A stretch of 46,476 nt of DNA from an uncultured Eubacteriales bacterium (GTDB lineage: Bacteria > Bacillota > Clostridia > Christensenellales > Aristaeellaceae): contig CADBEB010000029.1 in the NCBI GenBank assembly GCA_902793605.1, positions 1 through 46,476 of the forward strand, written 5' to 3'. The notes beneath the pieces were generated by a model, which saw only the letters and a program-made list of their open reading frames with translations, had not been told where the DNA came from and ran no database searches. This document shows positions 40,346 through 46,476 of the stretch, piece after piece. The first letter of the stretch is position 1, and each line of letters begins with the position of its first letter. A program made the translations under genes and the position numbers.

Positions 40346-40378
40346 AGAGGAGGAAACCGGAATGCCGGTTTCCTCCTC
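40346..40378 (-). terminator. Attenuator-like hairpin between binding-protein and permease genes
   Basis: Perfect 14-bp stem GAGGAGGAAACCGG/CCGGTTTCCTCCTC with a 4-base loop, followed on the minus strand by TTTTCAC. Strong enough to stop most transcripts after the binding-protein gene. Confidence 0.8.
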
Positions 40379-40397
40379 CCGGGAGTCGGGAATCAGA

Positions 40398-41675
40398 TCA
40401 GTTCCACGCGGGATCCTGGGCGGCAGCCGCCTGATCCGCACGGTTCCTGTCGATGTTCTTCAGCATATCTTCGGCACTCTGGTCACCCAGGATGACGGCG
40501 ACCAGTTCCTTGCCGATTTCCATCCACTGGGGATTGACATACTTGACACAGGTCTGGTACACGGTGCCATGGTCCGGATAGGCCGCATAGAAAGCGGAGA
40601 TTTCGGGGGAGTAGGCATCCTTCGCCGTCGTGAAGGGCAGGGTGTTGAACTTCGGAACTTTCTCGATCTGGTACTGAATGTTTTCCGGCTCGGCGAGGAA
40701 GGCCAGATACTGCTTCGCGGCGTCAATCTTGTCGGAACCGGAGTAGATGAAGCGGGTCGGGCCGACGGGGTTCATGTTCAGCACCTGGTTGTCGCACAGG
40801 GGCATGACGAAGAAGCCGATATCCTCCGCAGCGAACTCCGGATAGGCAGCGTTCAGCTCGGTGGGGAAGCCCTGGTTTGCCACGGTCATGGCGCACTCGC
40901 CCTCGGCGATTGCCTTGGCAGCATCGGCGTAGGCGTTGGCCATGTAGTTGTCGCCCCAGTAACCCAGGTCAGCCATTTCCTTGATCTGCTCGATCAGCTG
41001 CTTCGCGGCGGCGCTGTCGGCGAACTTCATGGTGTTGTTGTTCAGCTTTTCCGCGGTGCCGGGCTCGGCATGCTCGATCGCAACGCCCATCTCGCAGAAC
41101 CACAGCTGATGATGCCAGCCGTCGGAAACCGCTTCGTAAATGGGGGTCATGCCGTCCGCCTTGATGGCTTCGCAAACCGCCTTGAACTCTTCGTAATTGG
41201 TGGGAACGCTCAGGTTCAACTTCTCAAAGACCTTCTTGTTATAGGCTACGGCCCAGACAGCGGACACATCCTGCGCGGGCTGGCCGTACAGTTTCCCGTT
41301 CACAGAGGTTTCGGAAGCGGCCAGGGGATCCACGGTGGATGCCCAGGCTTCACCGCTCAGGTCCACGGCGTTCTTTTCCACGTTCAGCTGGGTAACAATG
41401 TCAAACTGACCGGCCTGGCTGCCGAAGAGATCGGCGCATTCGCCGGCATTCAGCTTGCTCATCAGCAGGGTGGTGTACTGATCGGAAGGGATGATCTGGA
41501 AATCCACCTTGATACCGGTCTTTTCGGTGAACTTCTCAGCCAGTTCCATTTCGGCATCCTGGACCCAGTCCTGACTGGCCATGTAGGTGATGGTCACGCC
41601 TTCATCAGCGTGAACGAGGGCGGCGACGCTGAGCAGCATGATCAGCGCGAGTGCAAGGGCAAGAATCTTCTTCAT
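40398..41675 (-). CDS. Extracellular sugar-binding protein of a CUT1 ABC importer
   Basis: A 425-residue family-1 solute-binding protein. The signal peptide is 1-23, ending VHA with predicted cleavage before Asp24; no lipobox cysteine. The mature start GVTITYMASQDWVQDAEMELAEKF and segments such as YNKKVFEKLNL and GECAMTVANQGF are typical. Start ATG 41675 follows GGAGGTT. It heads the importer operon that ends with a GH31 gene and lies divergent from the sensor kinase. Substrate unknown; neighbouring GH31 and GH36 enzymes point to an oligosaccharide with alpha-glucosyl or alpha-galactosyl units. Confidence 0.93.
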   Translation of the reverse strand: MKKILALALALIMLLSVAALVHADEGVTITYMASQDWVQDAEMELAEKFTEKTGIKVDFQIIPSDQYTTLLMSKLNAGECADLFGSQAGQFDIVTQLNVEKNAVDLSGEAWASTVDPLAASETSVNGKLYGQPAQDVSAVWAVAYNKKVFEKLNLSVPTNYEEFKAVCEAIKADGMTPIYEAVSDGWHHQLWFCEMGVAIEHAEPGTAEKLNNNTMKFADSAAAKQLIEQIKEMADLGYWGDNYMANAYADAAKAIAEGECAMTVANQGFPTELNAAYPEFAAEDIGFFVMPLCDNQVLNMNPVGPTRFIYSGSDKIDAAKQYLAFLAEPENIQYQIEKVPKFNTLPFTTAKDAYSPEISAFYAAYPDHGTVYQTCVKYVNPQWMEIGKELVAVILGDQSAEDMLKNIDRNRADQAAAAQDPAWN

Positions 41676-41712
41676 CCGGGGGAACCTCCTTCATATTTCG
41701 TCTCTGTTTTCA

Positions 41713-41754
41713 GGATGCCAATCCTCTCCGGCATCCCTGACTGAAATCATTATA
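41713..41754 (-). promoter_or_regulatory. Leader hairpin and -10 box of the third ABC operon
   Basis: Minus-strand -10 TATAAT lies at 41749-41754 with only a weak -35 (TTCTTT, 41772-41777), so activation may be needed. Between it and the start codon a 7-bp stem GGATGCC/GGCATCC (41713-41736) could be a leader hairpin or an operator. Confidence 0.5.
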
Positions 41755-41851
41755 AGAAAGGGAAGAATAAAAAAGAATGGAGCGTTTTATCCTGTTTCAT
41801 GGATATTTTTTACTGAAAACCGACCGAAAAAGATAAAAGGCAGCGAGGCGG

Positions 41852-41880
41852 TTGACAAAGGAAAGGGATTTTCTTATACT
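41852..41880 (+). promoter_or_regulatory. Promoter of the sensor kinase/regulator/GH36 operon
   Basis: Consensus -35 TTGACA (41852-41857), 17-bp spacer, -10 TATACT (41875-41880). Confidence 0.8.
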
Positions 41881-41888
41881 TTTCACAG

Positions 41889-41906
41889 AAAACGAAACGT
41901 TACGAA
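41889..41906 (+). promoter_or_regulatory. Predicted LacI-type operator of the sensor kinase operon
   Basis: AACGAAACGTTACGAA is centred on CG at 41898-41899 and begins 8 bp after the -10 box. It matches the operators at 1089, 1224 and 36296 and has the same position relative to its promoter. Confidence 0.6.
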
Positions 41907-41952
41907 TAATGTTCGGCTCCGTATATACCGGGAATTAAAGGAGAAGTGTTCC

Positions 41953-43737
41953 ATGCAAGAAAAAAGCGAGCGGGAGCGGTCGATCCGGGCGACGCTGCTG
42001 GGAAGCAACGTCATACTCATCCTACTTTCCTTTACGGTACTGGCGATCGTATTCTCCCTGATCCACGGATCACAGGTCCGAAAGCAAACGCTGGATACGC
42101 TGGAACAGCAGGCCAGGATTGTGGCGTCTTCCGCAGACCGCGAAATTGACCAGATGCGCACCATGGCTATGAACATCACCTATTCCACACGGCTGCAGGA
42201 TCGTGTATACCTTCGCCGGAACGCCGCGGGCGGCCAGCCGGGTGAGGCGGACCGTCTCTCCATGATCCTGTCGCTGATCATCTTTCCGAACCGGCCGATC
42301 GACCAGATCAATCTATATACCAAAGACGGGATGTGTGTTTCCTCCGGGCTGCGCAACGAGGTGACGGAGGACAGCGCGGAAGACAAGCCGTGGTACCCGC
42401 TGCTGGACGGGGAGGAGACACAGTACCTGCTTTATTATTCGGGACAGGATGAAGCGCTCTCCAAATATATAACGGACGCCTACGGCAGGGAATTCATCTC
42501 CTTTGTGATCAGAAATTACGACAATTTCGGCAATCCGTGCGGCTTTATTGAAATCAAACAGCGCGTCAGCAGGATCCTGTCCGCCATGATCAGCTATCGT
42601 TCCGGATTCGGGGAAAAGCTGTTCTTCTTCGACCGGGAAGGGAAACAGGTTTATCCGATGGGCGAAGCGGAGGAAAGTCCTCTGATGGCAGGGGAAGCGG
42701 AAAACGCTCCTTACGGGTTCCATTCGGACGGGAAAGGGACACAGATCTGTCCAATCCCCTGCGGCAGAGGTGAATTCCGAATGGTGATGACGATCAGTGG
42801 GAACGACCTGATGCAGCCGGTCCGGGTACAGATCCTGATCATCCTGTTGATCACGCTGGGAACGCTGCTGCTGACGGTGATCTCCTCCATCCTGGTATCG
42901 CGGCGGATTACGCAGCCGCTGGCAGAGATCTGTGAACAGATCGAAGCAATCGACATTGAGCATCCAGCACCCCTGCCGGAGCTTCACACCGATATCCGCG
43001 AGATGCAGACGTTGCACAACGCTTTCTCAACCATGCAGACAACGCTTTCCGACCATGTGACCCGGATGCTGGAACTGCAGAACCAGGAAATGCAGTCCAG
43101 GATGCTGGCTCTGCAGGCACAGATGAATCCCCATTTCCTGTACAACAGCCTGCAGGCGATCCAGGCTATGTCGGACGAGGGAATGAACGACGGGGTGGCC
43201 GAGATGTGCCAGTCCATGGCAAGCATCCTGCGCTATATTTCCTCCGATTCCGCCCAACTGGTTCCTTTGGAAAAGGAGATCAGCCATGCCCGGGAATTCC
43301 TGCGGTGCATGGAAATCCGGTATCAGGGAGACCTGACCTGTGAGGTCAATGTCCCAGAAGAACTGAATCCGGTGCAGGTACCCAAGCTGTGCGTACAGCT
43401 GTTGGCGGAGAACGCGGTCAAATTTACCACCACCCGGAAACCTCCTTACCGGGTGCGGATCGACGGGAAAAGCACCGGGACGGGATACGAGCTGAGCATA
43501 CGTGACAACGGACCGGGATTTGAAAAGGAAACGCTGGCCGCGCTGGAGATGCAGATGAAGGAGATCCGGCAGACGTCCACCCTGCCGTCCCTGAAGATCA
43601 GCGGGATGGGGATCCTGCATGTCTATATCCGCTTTTTCCTGCTTTACGGGGAGAACTTTGTATTCCGCCTGGAGAACAATCCGGAGGGCGGTGCGTGCGT
43701 GGTGATCGGGGGTGATCTGAACGGACCGGTTGTTTAA
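41953..43737 (+). CDS. YesM/LytS-type membrane sensor histidine kinase
   Basis: A 594-residue sensor kinase of the His_kinase family (YesM-like). Two membrane segments (about 15-37 and 292-316) enclose an extracellular Cache-like domain. A HAMP region follows (317-370), then the phosphoacceptor His394 in QMNPHFLYNSLQ, the N-box LLAENAVKF (Asn487) and DNGPGF (518-523). Start ATG 41953 follows AAAGGAG. It overlaps the response-regulator gene by 8 bp. YesM/YesN pairs usually sense extracellular oligosaccharides with the help of an ABC binding protein and activate importer genes, here probably the divergent 38593-41675 operon. Confidence 0.92.
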   Translation: MQEKSERERSIRATLLGSNVILILLSFTVLAIVFSLIHGSQVRKQTLDTLEQQARIVASSADREIDQMRTMAMNITYSTRLQDRVYLRRNAAGGQPGEADRLSMILSLIIFPNRPIDQINLYTKDGMCVSSGLRNEVTEDSAEDKPWYPLLDGEETQYLLYYSGQDEALSKYITDAYGREFISFVIRNYDNFGNPCGFIEIKQRVSRILSAMISYRSGFGEKLFFFDREGKQVYPMGEAEESPLMAGEAENAPYGFHSDGKGTQICPIPCGRGEFRMVMTISGNDLMQPVRVQILIILLITLGTLLLTVISSILVSRRITQPLAEICEQIEAIDIEHPAPLPELHTDIREMQTLHNAFSTMQTTLSDHVTRMLELQNQEMQSRMLALQAQMNPHFLYNSLQAIQAMSDEGMNDGVAEMCQSMASILRYISSDSAQLVPLEKEISHAREFLRCMEIRYQGDLTCEVNVPEELNPVQVPKLCVQLLAENAVKFTTTRKPPYRVRIDGKSTGTGYELSIRDNGPGFEKETLAALEMQMKEIRQTSTLPSLKISGMGILHVYIRFFLLYGENFVFRLENNPEGGACVVIGGDLNGPVV

Positions 43738-44503
43738 GGTGATCGTTGCGGACGACGAGAAGCTGATTGCAAACAACATCGCCCGGCGGATTGAAGAGAA
43801 CTGCCCCTCCTTCCGGGTAGCTGCCAGGGCCGGCACGGGCCTGGAGGCGCTGGAACAGGCCAAGGAACTGCTGCCGGATGTGGTGTTCAGCGACATCAAG
43901 ATGCCGGAGATGGACGGGATCGAGCTGATTTCGCGGCTCAGAAGGGAAATGCCCGCCGTTCTGTGCGTGATTGTCAGCGGATACAGCGACTTTGAATACA
44001 TGAAGGCAGCGATCCAGCAAAGCGCGGCGGATTATCTGCTTAAACCCGTGAACCCGGAGGAACTGAAGCGCCTTTTGCAGCGACTGGAAGCCACCCTGCT
44101 GGCCCGGGAGCAGCAGATGATTCCCCGGCGCGAATCGGATGCCGCCGCGCTGGCAGAGCGGGTGCGGCTTTACCTGCAGGAAAACTATAATCAGCCGGTG
44201 GATTTCTCATCGCTGGCGGATTCCCTGGCGGTCTCCGCTCCTTACCTCAGCAAGCTGTTTCATGAGCAGGAAGGGAAGAGCCCCAGCAGATACCTGACGG
44301 ATCTTCGTATGCGGAAGGCGCAGAAGCTGCTCATGGATACGCAGCTGACCGTTCGCGAAATCGCGGTCCGCGTCGGCTATCCGGATCCCTTCCATTTCAG
44401 CCGGAATTTCAAGAACGCGATGGGGATCAGCCCGGCACAGTTCCGGGAAGAACGGGCAGGGGAAGAACGAAAAAAGGGGGACGGTTCAGGTGAAGAAGAT
44501 TGA
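43730..44503 (+). CDS. YesN-type response regulator with AraC DNA-binding domain
   Basis: A 257-residue response regulator. Receiver domain 1-120 with the acidic pocket Asp8/Asp9, phosphoacceptor Asp55 (FSDIKMPEMDG) and Lys105 (LLKPV). The AraC domain (about 145-245) has two HTH units and the signature ending GISPAQFREE. Start is TTG 43730 (MFKVIVADDE), overlapping the kinase stop; GTG 43739 is a shorter alternative. The last dozen residues (ERKKGDGSGEED) are encoded by a fragment of the GGGGGACGGTTC repeat and look like a read-through tail. Confidence 0.9.
   Translation: MFKVIVADDEKLIANNIARRIEENCPSFRVAARAGTGLEALEQAKELLPDVVFSDIKMPEMDGIELISRLRREMPAVLCVIVSGYSDFEYMKAAIQQSAADYLLKPVNPEELKRLLQRLEATLLAREQQMIPRRESDAAALAERVRLYLQENYNQPVDFSSLADSLAVSAPYLSKLFHEQEGKSPSRYLTDLRMRKAQKLLMDTQLTVREIAVRVGYPDPFHFSRNFKNAMGISPAQFREERAGEERKKGDGSGEED
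44475..44487 (+). repeat. Fragment of the GGGGGACGGTTC repeat, copy 3
   Basis: AGGGGGACGGTTC is identical to 13278-13290. It lies inside the 3-prime end of the response-regulator gene and supplies the G-rich stretch that serves as ribosome site for the following GTG at 44490. No second arm is visible. Confidence 0.55.
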
Positions 44504-46476
44504 TGGGTTTCTCCTGGGCGATATGCTGCTGTCCTATTTTCTGGACGAAGCGGGCTGCGTGAGCATGACGATCATTCCGGCGGGAATGAGAGATCGGTTG
44601 AGTGAGAAGAAGTATCATCCGGAGCCGCTGGTACAGATCCACGCGCGGGGCGACCACTTCGCCAACGGCTACGGCAACGGGCATACCCTGGCCGGCACGT
44701 CGGCCAGCGAGGCGCTGAAGTTCGTGCGCCAGGAGCGGGAAGACAGCACGGTAACCACGACGGTCGCGGACGGGAACGGACGGACCGTGCACCACCAGGT
44801 CACATGGGCGGAGGGCCTGCAGGCGGTGACGGTCCGGAGCGTGTTTGAAAACACGGGGAAGGAACCGGTGACGCTGAACCTGTTATCCAGCCTGAACCTG
44901 AGCGGGATCACCCCGTTTGCGGCGGGGGACGCGGCAGGGAAGCTGAAGCTGCACAGGATCGGCAGCGCATGGAGCGCGGAGGGACGGCTGAAGACGGAGA
45001 GCATCGAATCAGTGATGCTGGAGAGGAGCTGGACAGGGCATGCCATGCGGGTATGCAAGTTCGGCCAGCTGGGCTCCATGCCGGTACGAGGATGGTTCCC
45101 GTTTGCGGCGGTGGAGGATACGGAGGCCGGGGTGACGTGGGCGGTCCAGGTGGCCTGCCCCTCCTCGTGGCAGATCGAGCTGCGGCGTAAGGACGACTGC
45201 CTGAACCTGATGGCCGGCCTGCCGGATGAGGACTACGGGCACTGGGCCAAGACGCTCCGTCCGGGTGAGTGCTTTGAGACCCCCGAGGTTATCCTGACAG
45301 TCGGAACAGGCGGGGTGGACGAGGTCAGCCAGCGTCTCCTGACGGTGCAGCGGCGGAACATGCCCCGGCCGGACGCGGAGCTTCCGGTGATGTTCAATGA
45401 GTACTGCATGACGTGGGGCAACCCGACACATGAGAACCTGAAACAGATCACGAAATGCCTGGACGGGAAGGGCATGGAATTTCTGGTGATCGACGCCGGC
45501 TGGTACCGGAAACCCGGAACCAGCTGGGCCGACTGCAGCGGCGACTGGATCCCGGAAGAAACAGAAATGTTCCCGGAGGGCCTGAAGGCGACAGCGGACA
45601 TGATCCGGGCTCACGGGATGAAGCCGGGACTCTGGTTTGAGCCGGAAACCTGCGCGGCGAACGCGGAGATCTTCAGGAAGGAAGAGATGCTCCTGACCAG
45701 GGACGGCGCGGTGATCGATACGGACAACCGGCGTTTCCTGGACATGCGGAAGGAAGCGGTCCACGCCTACCTGGAGGAACGGGTGATCGGCCTGCTGAAA
45801 CGGTGCGGATTTGAATACACAAAGATCGACTACAACGACTGCATCGGAGTGGGATGCGACGATCCGGACAGCCTGGGCGAAGGCTTGCGGCAGAACATGC
45901 AGGGCACGCTGCGCTTCTTCCGTCGGTTGCGTGAGGCGATCCCGGGGATCACGATCGAGAACTGCTCCTCCGGCGGGCACCGGCTGGAACCTTCCCTGAT
46001 GGAGGTGACGGACATGGCCTCCTTCTCGGACGCGCATGAGTGCGCCGAAATCCCGATTATCGCGGCGCAGCTGCACCGGGTGATCCTGCCGGCGCAGAGC
46101 CAGATCTGGGCGGTGCTCCAGACAGCGGACAGCATCCGGCGGATCAACTACTCCCTGATCAACACCTTCCTGGGCGTAATGTGCATCTCCGGCGACGTGG
46201 TCCACCTGTCCGCGGAACAGTGGAAAAAGGTGGACGAAGGAACGGACTTCTACCGTCAGGTTCGGCATATCATCCGGGACGGCGTGAGCGCCTTCTTCGG
46301 GGAACTGTCGGAGAGCTGGCGGCATCCAGAAGGCTGGCAGGCGGTCGTGCGGACCGCCGGAAACGAAACGCTCGCAGTGATTCACACCTTCGGCGGAGAA
46401 ATTCCGGAGCAGATTACGCTGCCTGTGAAGGCGGACCGGATCCTCCGGGTCATGAGCTCGGAAGGAAACCGGGTGG
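44490..46476 (+). CDS. GH36 alpha-galactosidase (partial, runs off the window)
   Basis: At least 662 codons open to the window end, no stop. The start GTG 44490 (MKKIDGFLLGDML) lies behind GGGGG and overlaps the response-regulator gene by 14 bp. This is a family-36 retaining alpha-galactosidase: N-terminal beta-sandwich domain, then the barrel with IDAGWYR near residue 330, the nucleophile Asp447 in KIDYND, ENCSSGGHRLEP, and the likely acid/base Asp514 in FSDAHE. No signal peptide, so it acts on imported sugar. It is co-transcribed with the sensor pair and is under the same predicted LacI operator as the tagatose-type operon, which could consume the released galactose. Confidence 0.92.
   Translation, partial: MKKIDGFLLGDMLLSYFLDEAGCVSMTIIPAGMRDRLSEKKYHPEPLVQIHARGDHFANGYGNGHTLAGTSASEALKFVRQEREDSTVTTTVADGNGRTVHHQVTWAEGLQAVTVRSVFENTGKEPVTLNLLSSLNLSGITPFAAGDAAGKLKLHRIGSAWSAEGRLKTESIESVMLERSWTGHAMRVCKFGQLGSMPVRGWFPFAAVEDTEAGVTWAVQVACPSSWQIELRRKDDCLNLMAGLPDEDYGHWAKTLRPGECFETPEVILTVGTGGVDEVSQRLLTVQRRNMPRPDAELPVMFNEYCMTWGNPTHENLKQITKCLDGKGMEFLVIDAGWYRKPGTSWADCSGDWIPEETEMFPEGLKATADMIRAHGMKPGLWFEPETCAANAEIFRKEEMLLTRDGAVIDTDNRRFLDMRKEAVHAYLEERVIGLLKRCGFEYTKIDYNDCIGVGCDDPDSLGEGLRQNMQGTLRFFRRLREAIPGITIENCSSGGHRLEPSLMEVTDMASFSDAHECAEIPIIAAQLHRVILPAQSQIWAVLQTADSIRRINYSLINTFLGVMCISGDVVHLSAEQWKKVDEGTDFYRQVRHIIRDGVSAFFGELSESWRHPEGWQAVVRTAGNETLAVIHTFGGEIPEQITLPVKADRILRVMSSEGNRV

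Noticed and set aside
45009..46385. Minus-strand ORF of 458 codons at the right end
   Set aside because: It lies opposite the partial GH36 gene, whose open frame runs to the window end with clear active-site motifs.
1..46476. CRISPR array, tRNA, rRNA, insertion sequence or phage gene
   Set aside because: No spaced direct-repeat array, cloverleaf, rRNA segment, transposase or phage protein was seen on either strand.

Overview
The window looks like chromosomal DNA from a GC-rich, anaerobic, sugar-fermenting member of the Clostridia. Evidence: strong AGGAGG-type ribosome binding sites, three carbohydrate ABC importers, RbsD/FucU mutarotases, LacI/AraC regulators, a YesM/YesN-type two-component system, and a bacterial microcompartment (BMC). 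All three solute-binding proteins have Ala-X-Ala signal peptides and no lipobox cysteine. I associate that with rumen/gut lineages such as Christensenellales (Aristaeella-like), but this placement is inference. No tRNA, rRNA, CRISPR array, phage or insertion-sequence gene was seen.

Layout. (1) 0.1-6.3 kb: a PfkB sugar-phosphate kinase diverges from an operon of class II bisphosphate aldolase, FGGY kinase, GatD-like zinc dehydrogenase, aldo/keto reductase and FucU mutarotase. This could be an oxidoreductive tagatose-type route for galactose. (2) 6.6-13.2 kb: a MalEFG-type ABC importer (minus strand) diverges from two AraC regulators and a GH4 alpha-galactosidase. (3) 13.3-17.1 kb: a ribose-type ABC importer (minus strand). 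(4) 17.4-31.1 kb: an 18-gene BMC operon encoding an aldolase with an encapsulation peptide, a CoA-disulfide-reductase-like flavoenzyme, a CoA-transferase-like pair, a methylthioribose kinase-like and a methylthioribose-1-phosphate isomerase-like enzyme, PduL, an acylating aldehyde dehydrogenase, two BMC-H proteins, a mutarotase, DhaK/DhaL, a LacI regulator and four BMC-P vertex proteins. (5) 31.1-35.1 kb: ribokinase, iron alcohol dehydrogenase, a membrane diguanylate cyclase and a broken TMEM175-like gene. (6) 35.2-46.5 kb: LacI regulator, GH31 glycosidase, a third sugar ABC importer, a sensor kinase/response regulator pair, and a GH36 alpha-galactosidase that runs off the window.

Most interesting inference: the BMC looks like a compartmentalised DHAP shunt. 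An imported or salvaged 5-deoxy-pentose (5-deoxyribose or 5-methylthioribose) would be phosphorylated at C1 (MtnK-like), isomerised to the ribulose-1-phosphate (MtnA-like), and split by the encapsulated class II aldolase into DHAP and an aldehyde. For 5-deoxyribose the aldehyde is acetaldehyde; for methylthioribose it is methylthioacetaldehyde. The aldehyde would be handled by the encapsulated dehydrogenase and PduL, and by the nearby alcohol dehydrogenase. The divergent ribose-type importer could supply the sugar.

Four matching LacI-type operators (consensus about CGAAACGTT) sit just downstream of the -10 boxes of the PfkB gene, the aldolase operon, the 36-kb lacI gene and the kinase/GH36 operon. 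They tie both ends of the window into one predicted alpha-galactoside/galactose regulon.
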